This document shows positions 45,734-55,203 of a DNA stretch of 64,000 bases, one piece after another. The position numbers and the translations under genes are program-made. The stretch is from Epilithonimonas arachidiradicis (GTDB lineage Bacteria > Bacteroidota > Bacteroidia > Flavobacteriales > Weeksellaceae). Where the stretch lies: NCBI RefSeq assembly GCF_003610695.1, contig NZ_RAQH01000002.1:310001-374000 (forward strand). The letters run 5' to 3'. Numbering within the stretch: position 1 is the first letter of the stretch; each line of letters starts with the position of its first letter. The notes below the pieces were generated by a model. It saw only the letters and a program-made list of their open reading frames with translations, was not told the origin of the DNA and made no database searches.

Positions 45734-47035
45734 ATGCGTACAAAATCTGTAGGTAAAAAGAAAATTAATATCGTAACTCTTGGATGTTCCAAAAATGTTT
45801 ATGACTCAGAAGTTTTGATGGGTCAGCTGGAAGCTAATGGAAAGCAAGTAGTTCATGAGGAAAAAGGTGATGTTGTGGTGATTAACACCTGCGGATTTAT
45901 TGATAATGCGAAAGAAGAAAGTATCAACACTATTTTGGAGTATGTTGATTTGAAAAATCAAGGTGTTGTTGAGAAAGTTTTCGTGACAGGTTGCCTTTCG
46001 GAGAGATATAAACCTGACTTGATTCGTGAGATTCCGGATGTTGACCAATATTTTGGGACACGTGATTTGCCAATTTTATTGAAGCATCTTGGTGCGGACT
46101 ACAAGCACGAATTGGTAGGAGAGCGGCTAACAACAACTCCCAAGCATTACGCCTATCTAAAAATTTCTGAAGGCTGTGACAGGCCTTGCTCGTTCTGTGC
46201 AATCCCTTTGATGAGAGGTGGTCACATTTCTACACCTATCGAAAAATTGGTCATAGAAGCTCAAAAATTAGCGAAAAAAGGCGTTAAAGAATTGATTCTT
46301 ATCGCTCAGGATTTGACTTTTTACGGGTTGGATATTTATAAAAAAAGAGCTCTAGGTGAACTTTTACAGGAACTCATCAAAGTGGAAGGTATTGAATGGA
46401 TTCGTCTTCATTATGCCTTCCCAACAGGATTTCCAGAAGATGTTCTGGATATTATCAGAACCGAGCCTAAGATTTGTAACTATATAGATATTCCGCTTCA
46501 GCATATCAATACAGAATTGTTGAAAGCAATGAAAAGAGGAACGACGTTCGAGAAGACTAATGCACTTCTGGACAAATTCCGTGAGAAAGTGCCGGATATG
46601 GCGATCAGAACAACCTTGATTGTTGGTTTTCCAGGAGAAACAGAAGAAAGATTCGAGGAATTAAAACAATGGGTGCGAGACCAGCGATTTGACCGATTGG
46701 GTTGCTTTACATATTCTCACGAGGAAAATACGACGGCTTATGTTTTGGAAGATAACATTCCGGACGAGGTGAAACAGAAAAGAGTAGAGGAGATTATGGA
46801 AATCCAGCAGCAAATTTCTTGGGAGAAAAACCAGGAGAAAGTTGGTAAGATTTTCAAATGTATATTTGACAGAAAGGAAGGTGATTATTTCGTAGGAAGA
46901 ACGGAATATGATTCTCCGGACGTCGATAATACGGTTTTAGTTTCTGCAAAAGACGTTTATATCTCTATTGGAGAGTTCGCCAACGTCAAAATTACTTCGG
47001 CTGAGGATTATGATTTGATTGGAGAATTAGTATAA
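45734..47035 (+). CDS. rimO: Ribosomal protein uS12 methylthiotransferase RimO
   Basis: 433-aa radical-SAM enzyme that adds a methylthio group to an Asp of ribosomal protein S12. The N-terminal UPF0004 domain carries the three cluster cysteines in LGCSKNVYDSE, INTCGFI and VTGCLSERY. The radical-SAM motif SEGCDRPCSFC lies near residue 145, and a TRAM RNA-binding domain closes the protein. Length fits. It has its own promoter and terminator. Confidence 0.95.
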   Translation: MRTKSVGKKKINIVTLGCSKNVYDSEVLMGQLEANGKQVVHEEKGDVVVINTCGFIDNAKEESINTILEYVDLKNQGVVEKVFVTGCLSERYKPDLIREIPDVDQYFGTRDLPILLKHLGADYKHELVGERLTTTPKHYAYLKISEGCDRPCSFCAIPLMRGGHISTPIEKLVIEAQKLAKKGVKELILIAQDLTFYGLDIYKKRALGELLQELIKVEGIEWIRLHYAFPTGFPEDVLDIIRTEPKICNYIDIPLQHINTELLKAMKRGTTFEKTNALLDKFREKVPDMAIRTTLIVGFPGETEERFEELKQWVRDQRFDRLGCFTYSHEENTTAYVLEDNIPDEVKQKRVEEIMEIQQQISWEKNQEKVGKIFKCIFDRKEGDYFVGRTEYDSPDVDNTVLVSAKDVYISIGEFANVKITSAEDYDLIGELV

Positions 47036-47052
47036 CTCAACATTTTATAATA

Positions 47053-47087
47053 AAAACACCATCTTATTTTTAAGATGGTGTTTTTTT
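47053..47087 (+). terminator. Terminator of rimO
   Basis: A 14-bp stem AAAACACCATCTTA with its complement and a 4-base loop, ending in seven T. Confidence 0.88.
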
Positions 47088-47546
47088 GTTTTTGTTAAAA
47101 AAAACAATGAATTTGCATAAGTCTTTGTTTTTCAATTGTTTATCATTTCTTTCAGGTCTTTAAATGGTTTAAATTTTAATATTTTGAATTATTGATAATT
47201 AAATTTGTTATTTTTTATCGAATCAATATATTATTTTACTTTATAATGTTGATATTTAGCTAACATTGATTTAATATTGTTTTGTATTGATAATATTAAA
47301 TTAATGTTTAAAATTTAAAGTATTGATTTTCAGTATTTTTAATATTTGTAGTGGGTCAGTGTAATGGGCATTTTTTAAGAATGTTACAAAATAATTAACG
47401 TTTTTTAACAAATTCTGTCATCGCCTTACTATGGCTACATTGCGACTATCAAAATTTTGTTTTTTTCTTGTCCGCAGCATCTGAAATCGAAAAGCGATGT
47501 TTCAGACATCATTCCGAATATCTTTGCAGAGTCAAAACCAATAAAT
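47088..47546. other. Long AT-rich intergenic region before the RlpA gene
   Basis: About 460 bases with no convincing coding frame. It holds a long imperfect inverted repeat (47262-47308) and a less AT-rich stretch near 47405-47455 (TCTGTCATCGCCTTACTATG and following) that may carry the promoter, although no good TAnnTTTG match was found there. The rest is plain AT-rich sequence. Confidence 0.6.
47262..47308. repeat. Inverted repeat, 17-bp arms
   Basis: AACATTGATTTAATATT pairs with AATATTAAATTAATGTT across a 13-base loop, with one G-T pair. It is not followed by a T run, so it is unlikely to be a terminator. Confidence 0.7.
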
Positions 47547-47924
47547 ATGTTCAAAATGATGAAAAGAGTTATTCTCGTAATCATAATGATGATTTCAACA
47601 CTTGGTATTTATTCCTTCAAGAGTAATGCCACAGATGCCAAAACAAGTTTTGCATCGTTCTACCACGATAAATTTAATGGTAGAAAAACAGCAAGCGGAG
47701 AGATTTTCAATAATAAAGAGTTAACCGCTGCTAACAGAACCCTTCCTTTTGGAACAGAAGTAAAGATTACTAATTTGATTTCTGGGAAGAGTGTTGTAGT
47801 GAAAGTGAATGACAGAGGTCCTTACCATTCTTCAAGAGCCTTTGATCTATCCAAAGCTGCATTTAGTTCAATCGCTGATACCAGAAAAGGTACTATCGCT
47901 ATTGAATACGAAATTATCGACTAA
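47547..47924 (+). CDS. RlpA-family septal ring lytic transglycosylase-like protein
   Basis: 125-aa exported protein. A signal peptide (residues 1-~28, MFKMMKRVILVIIMMIS...) is followed by a double-psi beta-barrel domain: ASFYHDKFNGRKTASGE, AANRTLPFGTEVKITN and VKVNDRGPYHSSRAFDLS hold the conserved catalytic-type Asp and Arg of RlpA. No SPOR domain, so it is a minimal form. It probably acts on peptidoglycan in the periplasm. ATG 47547 is chosen because a TTG-started longer form (47457) would put about 30 non-hydrophobic residues before the signal peptide. Confidence 0.82.
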   Translation: MFKMMKRVILVIIMMISTLGIYSFKSNATDAKTSFASFYHDKFNGRKTASGEIFNNKELTAANRTLPFGTEVKITNLISGKSVVVKVNDRGPYHSSRAFDLSKAAFSSIADTRKGTIAIEYEIID

Positions 47925-47945
47925 GATTATCTTACATTAAAAAGA

Positions 47946-47974
47946 AAAACCATCTCATTTTTGAGATGGTTTTT
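47946..47974. terminator. Bidirectional terminator between rlpA-like gene and map
   Basis: A 13-bp stem AAAAACCATCTCA with its complement and a short T loop. A-rich on one side and T-rich on the other, it can serve both convergent genes. Confidence 0.85.
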
Positions 47975-47994
47975 AGTTTTATATGTTTTCTGTT

Positions 47995-48759
47995 TTAATT
48001 CCAGATGTCGTTCATTGCTGTGAGGATAATTGGTTTTCCGTCTGTAATGACAATCGTGTGTTCGTGTTGTGCCATAAAACCGCCTTTGTTTCCAATCATT
48101 GTCCAGCCGTCTTCTGTTGTTTCAGCAATAGATGATGTCGTTGAAATAAAAGTTTCAATTGCTACAACAGAATTTTTCTTGAATCGTCTTTGATCAAATC
48201 TATTTCTGTAATTCAGTAATTCATCCGGCTGTTCATGCAGACTTCTTCCAATGCCGTGACCGCCGAGATTTTTAATCACCTTGTATCCACGTTTCTTGGC
48301 CTCGGTTTCCATCAGGTAACCAATGTCCGAAATCTTGACGCCGCCTTTTATTTGATTAATTGCTTTTTTCAAAATCTCTTTAGAAGCATCCACTAATTTC
48401 TGATGCTTATGAAAATCTTTTCCAATAACGAAAGACGAACCGTTATCCGCCCAAAAACCATTCAGTTCAGCAGAAACATCAATGTTGATTAGATCGCCTT
48501 CTTTCAATATTCTTTTTTCTGAAGGAATACCGTGGCAAAATTCGTTATTTACACTGATGCAAGTCCAGCCGGGAAAGCCGTAAGTTAAACAAGGTGCAGA
48601 CTTGGCTCCGAAATCGGCCAGAATTTTCCCTCCGAAATCATCCAGGTCTTTTGTGCTCATTCCGGGTTTTGCGAAGTCTATCATTGCCTTTAAGGTATAG
48701 GCAACTGCTTTGCTGGCTTCCTGCATTCCGATTAATTCTGACTCGTTTTGGATCGACAT
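47995..48759 (-). CDS. map: Type I methionine aminopeptidase
   Basis: 254-aa metalloprotease that removes the first Met from new proteins. Metal ligands: Asp in INIDVSAE and in FWADNGSS, His in GGHGIGRSLHE, Glu in VAIETFIST and the final Glu/His segment (AQHEHT). Length fits type Ia, without the zinc-finger extension. It lies 31 bases after the HEPN-like gene on the same strand. Confidence 0.94.
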   Translation of the reverse strand: MSIQNESELIGMQEASKAVAYTLKAMIDFAKPGMSTKDLDDFGGKILADFGAKSAPCLTYGFPGWTCISVNNEFCHGIPSEKRILKEGDLINIDVSAELNGFWADNGSSFVIGKDFHKHQKLVDASKEILKKAINQIKGGVKISDIGYLMETEAKKRGYKVIKNLGGHGIGRSLHEQPDELLNYRNRFDQRRFKKNSVVAIETFISTTSSIAETTEDGWTMIGNKGGFMAQHEHTIVITDGKPIILTAMNDIWN

Positions 48760-48790
48760 TGTTTTGATTTTAACTACAAATATAAATTAA

Positions 48791-49327
48791 TCAGTCTAAT
48801 AAGTAATCTAAGAAATTAAGTTCATTAATCCTGTTTACAAAACTTTGCCTCATAAGTTCTCTAAATAATAAATTCTTTTGAATGCTTAAATTTTCATACA
48901 TATATCGCATACTTATAAATATGTCTGATAATTCTTTTAGAGTCTCCTCAAATGAAATGATTTTTATATGATTATGTGTGATGAAATTTTCATAAATCTT
49001 AATAAAACTTTCTTTATTTGTATTAAAGAAGTTTATAATAGAATTCTTTGAGTTTGGACTTAAGGAATTGTATAGCTTAAAGATATCGTGACCATTTTTA
49101 GGTTTACCATTTTCGTGGAAGTATATCGCTTTTAAGTATAATTCTAATGATAGTCCGCATAAAGTTAATGCAGGCTCAATTTCGTGAGTAAAACTTTGCT
49201 TATTTAGTATTAAAGTTTTTTCTTTAACAAGATTGTTATTTTTTTTAATATGATTTTGCTCTAAAATAAGACTTGCGTTTTCAAATTTTTGTGCTTGATA
49301 GACGATATCTGTAGCTTTATAATCCAT
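48791..49327 (-). CDS. HEPN-like protein of unknown function
   Basis: 178-aa all-helical soluble protein. LCGLSLELYLKAIYFHENG followed by GHDIFKLYNSL resembles the helix pair of HEPN/AbiV-like proteins (SLExYLKA and GHDLxxLY). The RNase motif R-x4-6-H typical of active HEPN toxins was not found, so it may be inactive or a different branch. The start at ATG 49327 is chosen because TTG 49342 lies in the T tract of the groEL terminator. It sits upstream of map and could be co-transcribed with it. Confidence 0.6.
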   Translation of the reverse strand: MDYKATDIVYQAQKFENASLILEQNHIKKNNNLVKEKTLILNKQSFTHEIEPALTLCGLSLELYLKAIYFHENGKPKNGHDIFKLYNSLSPNSKNSIINFFNTNKESFIKIYENFITHNHIKIISFEETLKELSDIFISMRYMYENLSIQKNLLFRELMRQSFVNRINELNFLDYLLD

Positions 49328-49338
49328 ATTATAAAAAT

Positions 49339-49370
49339 ACAAAAAAACCGCTCAGAAATCTGAACGGTTT
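49339..49370 (-). terminator. Terminator of the groES-groEL operon
   Basis: On the minus strand AAACCGTTCAG pairs with CTGAGCGGTTT (one mismatch) across a 4-base loop and is followed by T. It lies 28 bases after the groEL stop. Confidence 0.82.
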
Positions 49371-49397
49371 AATTTATATTGCTTCGGCCGTTGACCG

Positions 49398-51044
<1,647 letters not shown>

Positions 51045-51067
51045 TTAATTTCAGATGAATTTTAATA

Positions 51068-51346
51068 TTAACCGATGATTCCTAGTAAATCTCCTTCTTT
51101 TACAATCAAGTAGTCTTTACCTTCAAATTTTAATTCGGTTCCGGAATATTTTCCATAAAGAACTTTGTCACCAACTTTTACAGTAGTAGGCTCGTCTTTT
51201 TTTCCTGGTCCTACCGCAACAACAGTTCCTTCTTGTGGTTTTTCTTTTGCTGTGTCCGGAATGATGATTCCTGATGCTGTTTTAGTTTCAGCTGGAGTTG
51301 GTTCTACCAAAACTCTGTCCGCTAATGGTTTAAAATTTACTGACAT
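51068..51346 (-). CDS. groES: Co-chaperonin GroES
   Basis: 92-aa lid of the GroEL chamber. [12 protein letters not shown] at the start, the mobile loop around [15 protein letters not shown], and [19 protein letters not shown] near the end are typical. First gene of the groES-groEL operon. No CIRCE-type operator was seen upstream; instead an exact 13-bp direct repeat lies 93-135 bases before the start codon. Confidence 0.97.
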   Translation of the reverse strand: MSVNFKPLADRVLVEPTPAETKTASGIIIPDTAKEKPQEGTVVAVGPGKKDEPTTVKVGDKVLYGKYSGTELKFEGKDYLIVKEGDLLGIIG

Positions 51347-51438
51347 AATAAGTATATAATTTTAATGTTATTCTGCTTCCTACATCTCCAACAATGTGCC
51401 AATTAACGATGGAAAGTGGAAGATGGATGGTGGATGTT

Positions 51439-51481
51439 AAATTTTGGCAGAGATTTGTTTTTAGACTGAAATTTTGGCAGA
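51439..51481. repeat. Exact 13-bp direct repeat, 30-bp period, upstream of groES
   Basis: AAATTTTGGCAGA occurs at 51439-51451 and 51469-51481, exactly 30 bases apart (about three helix turns). It lies between groES and the terminator of the toxin-antitoxin pair. It may be an operator or activator site of groESL. The neighbouring 51409-51437 is a purine-rich GGAAGATGGATGG-like tract. Confidence 0.65.
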
Positions 51482-51512
51482 AAAAAAAGTCATTCAAACT
51501 GAATGACTTTTT
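51481..51512 (-). terminator. Terminator of the toxin-antitoxin pair
   Basis: On the minus strand a 13-bp perfect stem (AAAAAGTCATTCA with its complement), a 3-base loop and a T run. It begins at the toxin stop codon. Confidence 0.88.
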
Positions 51513-51795
51513 ACAATTTATATAATTTGTTTGGGTCTTTTTTTATGATAAAAAAATCGAAAACAAATATTAGATTTTCTTTTGGATAAATTTTAAAAAA
51601 CATTTTGACATTCTTCTTGCCAATTAAAGCAAATTGGATTTTTTGTTTTTTGGAATAGTATGGATACGAAACCAATTTGATTTTTATATTTTCAATCACA
51701 TTTTCATATTCAGAAATAAAAACTCTGATTTCTTTTTCTGTCCATTTCTCTGCAAGTTTTGCTAAAATATCCTGATAATGATTGTCCGCTACTTT
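51511..51795 (-). pseudogene. RelE/ParE-type toxin, frame lacking a normal start codon
   Basis: The frame is open for 94 codons (51795 to the stop at 51511) and reads like a small RelE/ParE-type ribonuclease/gyrase toxin: HYQDILAKLAEKWTEKEIR gives the first helix with the family's W-x-E-K-E pattern, and FVFDFFIIKKDPNKL matches the closing strand (F-D-x-R-x-D-P-x-K-L type). There is no ATG, GTG or TTG before codon 33 (GTG 51699), and a TAA lies directly upstream of 51795. The first strand of the fold is therefore missing or not translated. It overlaps the antitoxin stop by 7 bases, as in working pairs. Either a decayed toxin or one that starts at a rare codon (ATT near 51768). Confidence 0.6.
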
Positions 51796-52019
51796 TTAGA
51801 ATACAACTCGCATACTTTATCCTCAATATTTTTTTTAAAATCTTCTTCGCTCACAGTTTCTAATTTTCCATCAAGAAAGTCGGATTCCATTTTCAAAAAG
51901 GTATCTAATAATTCATCTTCTTCCTCTACGTTTACAATTCCTTTTATATTTTCAAGAAATTTTTTCACCAATGGAAAACTGCCTTTTTCAATTTCAATAC
52001 TTAGTTTTATTGTTTCCAT
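51789..52019 (-). CDS. Antitoxin-like small protein
   Basis: 76-aa acidic protein, METIKLSIEIEKGSFPLVKKF at the start, then a very acidic VEEEDELLDTFLKME segment and a C-terminal helix. It resembles the small antitoxins (DUF2683-like) that precede RelE/ParE-type toxins in Bacteroidota. It lies first in the pair, as is usual, with TATTTTTG (52045-52052, minus strand) as a possible -7 element. It appears intact, although its toxin partner seems to have lost its start. Confidence 0.6.
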   Translation of the reverse strand: METIKLSIEIEKGSFPLVKKFLENIKGIVNVEEEDELLDTFLKMESDFLDGKLETVSEEDFKKNIEDKVCELYSKK

Positions 52020-52101
52020 CTTTTTAAATTTAAGTAAAATTAAACAAAAATATTTAGTTTTATATCAATTTAAATATTTTCAAAGTTTATTGAATTATTA
52101 T

Positions 52102-52815
52102 TTACTCCATTATCATTTTCCTTCCACCCGCATTGATTTCCTGCTTAATCACTTTTCGTGTAATCATATCAATGTAATAAGTGCTCTCGGCTTTTCTCTC
52201 CTGAATATCATCAGTCGTTTTTACAACCCAAACTTTTCTACCATTATATTCAGATTTCTCAACTTTTTCTATGTAAGCTTTGATAACGCCTTTTTTAGCT
52301 GTCGGATTATAATCAAAAATAGAAATTTCGGCTGTATAATTCTCAGTCAAAGGTAAAAATCGAATCAAAGCCGGATAACTATTACTATCAAAATAAGGCA
52401 AAGTCGTCGCCTCATTAATCATATCTTTTTTCTGAGTTTTCTTATCAAGATAATATCCAATCGCTTTGTTTTTATTAAAGCTAATCGACATATTTCTCAT
52501 TGAATTAAAAGACGAGTGATAAACCGGTTGGAAATTTGAGATTTTAACAATAGTAGAATCAATCCAAGCTTCGGGAGACTGTTTCATCTTGACTGTCGTT
52601 TTTATCAGGAGGTCTTTTTTGTTTAATTTCTTAAAATCGGTGATCACTTTGCCAATTTCAATTTTTGAACCAGCATTTTCCATTATCCAGCTTACTTCCG
52701 ATGATTCATCTTGGATATATTTTGAATCAAGCTTAACATTTGTTGGTGAAAGAAGGTTTTGTGCCGAAAAAAAATTGGCACTACCAATTATTAAAAGGAT
52801 AAGAAATGTTCTCAT
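52102..52815 (-). CDS. Exported DUF3108-like protein
   Basis: 237-aa protein with a signal peptide (MRTFLILLIIGSANFFSAQ, cut at ~19) and an all-beta mature part resembling the DUF3108/lipid-binding beta-barrel type: a first half with ISNFQPVYHSSFNSMRNMS and a final VWVVKTTDDIQERKAEST and YYIDMITRKVIKQEI. Typically annotated as a periplasmic protein of unknown function. Its gene is 62 bases after menC on the same strand, perhaps co-transcribed. Confidence 0.7.
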   Translation of the reverse strand: MRTFLILLIIGSANFFSAQNLLSPTNVKLDSKYIQDESSEVSWIMENAGSKIEIGKVITDFKKLNKKDLLIKTTVKMKQSPEAWIDSTIVKISNFQPVYHSSFNSMRNMSISFNKNKAIGYYLDKKTQKKDMINEATTLPYFDSNSYPALIRFLPLTENYTAEISIFDYNPTAKKGVIKAYIEKVEKSEYNGRKVWVVKTTDDIQERKAESTYYIDMITRKVIKQEINAGGRKMIME

Positions 52816-52877
52816 ATTTTTTAATAATAAGTAGTGCCGAATGTGATATAGTTACAGCCAGCTGAGTTTACATTAAT

Positions 52878-53885
52878 CTAATTTCCGAATCTTAGATTTT
52901 CCCCTTCCAAAAATAAAGGTGTTTCAAAATTATTGGTAAACAAACCTCCTGTGCCTAAACCTTGTGGCATCGGATTTTTTTTGGTGTAAGTATATTGAGC
53001 AATAGCATTGAGGCCGATGTTACTTTCCAGAGCAGAAGTGATCCACCAACCGATGTTATTTTGCTCAGCTAATTCTATCCATTCATCAGATCCTGAAAAT
53101 CCTCCAATTAAACTTGGCTTTAAAATAATATATTGTGGTTTAATTATTTTAAGTAGATCTTTTTTGGATTCATAATTAAGAATGCCAATCAGTTCTTCGT
53201 CTAAAGCAATTGGTGTCGGCGCATTTTTACAAAGTTCCGCCATTGCTTCCCAATCTCCGGCTTTTATCGGTTGTTCTATTGAATGAATATCGAGATCTGC
53301 TAATTCCTGTAAAACAATTTTAGCCTGTTCTGGAGAAAAAGCGCCGTTGGCATCCACACGAAGTTCGATTTTATCTTTCGGAAATTTTTTTCTGAGGGTT
53401 TGTATAACTTTTTTTTCCGAATCCCAATCCACACCGATCTTTAACTTGATACAAGTAAAATTATTCTTTATTTTTTCCTCAATTTGAGACTGCATATAAT
53501 CTGAATCACCCATCCAAATTAAACCATTAATCTTAATCGAATCTTTTCCTTCTGTAAATTCACTTGGAAAATAAAGATCTCCCTGATGCTCAAGATTAAG
53601 AAGCGCCTGCTCGATTCCGAAAATAATAGAAGGATGATTGACCAATTCTTCCTGCAGTTCTTCCAGTTTCAAATTAATATTTCGGCAAGCCCATTCCAAA
53701 GCATTTTCATAGTCATCATCATCATCAAAACTTAATCCCCGGAAAAGAGAACATTCTCCGATTCCCTTTTTATCACCTTCAGAGATCTCTATAAAATAAG
53801 TTTCTTTGGTATTCAGAACACCGCGCGAAGTTCCGCTTGGTACTTTAAAATTCAGAATATACTGATGAAATTTTGCCGTCTTCAT
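52878..53885 (-). CDS. menC: o-Succinylbenzoate synthase (enolase superfamily)
   Basis: 335-aa enzyme of menaquinone synthesis that dehydrates SHCHC to o-succinylbenzoate. Enolase-superfamily landmarks: catalytic Lys in CIKLKIGVDW, metal-binding Asp in LRVDANGAF, Glu in SIEQPI and Asp in ALDEELIG, then the second catalytic Lys in IILKPSLIGG. Dipeptide epimerases share the fold, so the assignment rests on overall resemblance to flavobacterial MenC. No other men gene is in the window. Confidence 0.82.
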   Translation of the reverse strand: MKTAKFHQYILNFKVPSGTSRGVLNTKETYFIEISEGDKKGIGECSLFRGLSFDDDDDYENALEWACRNINLKLEELQEELVNHPSIIFGIEQALLNLEHQGDLYFPSEFTEGKDSIKINGLIWMGDSDYMQSQIEEKIKNNFTCIKLKIGVDWDSEKKVIQTLRKKFPKDKIELRVDANGAFSPEQAKIVLQELADLDIHSIEQPIKAGDWEAMAELCKNAPTPIALDEELIGILNYESKKDLLKIIKPQYIILKPSLIGGFSGSDEWIELAEQNNIGWWITSALESNIGLNAIAQYTYTKKNPMPQGLGTGGLFTNNFETPLFLEGENLRFGN

Positions 53886-53895
53886 ACTACAAAAA

Positions 53896-53923
53896 TAAGA
53901 AAAGACCGACGAACCGGTCTTTT
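53896..53923 (-). terminator. Terminator of fbp
   Basis: On the minus strand a 9-bp stem AAAAGACCG/CGGTCTTTT and a 6-base loop, followed by CTTATTTTTG. It lies between fbp and menC and separates them. Confidence 0.8.
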
Positions 53924-53944
53924 ATATGATTTAAAATTTCAATA

Positions 53945-54964
53945 TTATTTTTTGTTGACAGCTTTTGCCATAAATTCTTCGGCTTTGGTGACCATTGCAG
54001 CGCTTCCACAGAAAAAAGGAACGCGCTGATGCAGTTCTGTTGGTTCGATTTCCATAATTCTTTTGAATCCGTCACTGCATTTTCCGCCAGCTTGTTCGGC
54101 TAAAAATGCCATTGGATTGCATTCATAAAGCAGTCTCAGTTTTCCATTAGGAGATTGCGAAGTGGAAGGGTAGATGTAGATGCCTCCTTTTAGCATATTT
54201 CTATGAAAGTCAGATACTAATGATCCTATGTAACGTGAGGTATAGGGTCTGTCACCTTCTTCTTCCTGGCAATATTTGATGTAATCTTTCACACCTTGGG
54301 GAAACTTGATGTAATTACCTTCATTAATAGAATATATTTTCCCGGAAGTTGGGAATTTGATATTTTTATGGGAAAGATAATAAGTTCCGATTGATGGATC
54401 AAGCGTAAAACCATTCACGCCGTTCCCGGTAGTATAAACAATCATTGTAGAAGAACCGTAAACAATATAGCCTGCGGCAACCTGGTTAACGCCTTTTTGT
54501 AAAAAATCTTTAAGCTCAACAGGAGTTCCGGGATTGGTAACTCTTCTGTAAATGGAAAAAATTGTACCTACAGAAACATTGACATCAATATTAGAAGATC
54601 CGTCCAAAGGATCTATCAATACAACATATTTGCTGAGGTGAGCATTTTCTGTGCATTTGATTTCGATAAAATCATCACTTTCTTCGGAAGCAATTCCGCA
54701 AACCACTTCTCTTTGGGATAAAGCTGCGATGAAGATGTCATTGGCTAAAACATCCAGCTTTTGCTGATCTTCACCCTGGATATTCTGGTTGCCTACATTA
54801 CCAATGATGTCAGCAATTCCGGCTTTATTGACTTCTCGATTTACGATTTTTGAAGCAATTCTTATAGAACTGATGAGACGCGATAATTCCCCTGTAGAAT
54901 ATTTGAAATCATCCTGTTTTTCGATGATAAACTCTCCTAAAGTCTGTAAACCTTGATGCGACAT
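53945..54964 (-). CDS. fbp: Class I fructose-1,6-bisphosphatase
   Basis: 339-aa gluconeogenic enzyme. Motifs: ASEESDDF (metal site), [13 protein letters not shown] near residue 118, [19 protein letters not shown], and [17 protein letters not shown] with the substrate-binding residues. The start at ATG 54964 ([12 protein letters not shown]) is chosen over an ATG 16 codons upstream (55012), since family members begin near this TLGEF motif. Confidence 0.94.
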   Translation of the reverse strand: MSHQGLQTLGEFIIEKQDDFKYSTGELSRLISSIRIASKIVNREVNKAGIADIIGNVGNQNIQGEDQQKLDVLANDIFIAALSQREVVCGIASEESDDFIEIKCTENAHLSKYVVLIDPLDGSSNIDVNVSVGTIFSIYRRVTNPGTPVELKDFLQKGVNQVAAGYIVYGSSTMIVYTTGNGVNGFTLDPSIGTYYLSHKNIKFPTSGKIYSINEGNYIKFPQGVKDYIKYCQEEEGDRPYTSRYIGSLVSDFHRNMLKGGIYIYPSTSQSPNGKLRLLYECNPMAFLAEQAGGKCSDGFKRIMEIEPTELHQRVPFFCGSAAMVTKAEEFMAKAVNKK

Positions 54965-55143
54965 AAATTGGTTAATTTGATTTCTTACAAAACTAAATTT
55001 TTTTTTAATCAAATAAAACTAAATTCATCAAGAATTGATAATAATCATTATAATATATATTAATATGGTTTTATTATCTCATTTCGAAGCAATGGAAATA
55101 AAGTGTCAATTTTCATATTTCGTTCATTATTAATATTTTTGAA

Positions 55144-55169
55144 GGTTAATAATCAATTAACCATTTTTT
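55144..55169 (+). promoter_or_regulatory. Terminator-like hairpin in the aspartate kinase leader
   Basis: A 7-bp stem GGTTAAT/ATTAACC with a 5-base loop, then ATTTTTTG. It lies 35 bases before the start codon of aspartate kinase, where an attenuator would be placed. The stem is AT-rich and weak. No Lys, Thr or Met leader peptide was recognised. Confidence 0.35.
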
Positions 55170-55203
55170 GATTGACAAATAAATACTAACAGTTAAAAAT
55201 CTA

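Noticed and set aside
51347-51438. Search for a CIRCE operator before groES
   Set aside because: No TTAGCACTC-N9-GAGTGCTAA-like inverted repeat is present; only the 13-bp direct repeat further upstream was found.
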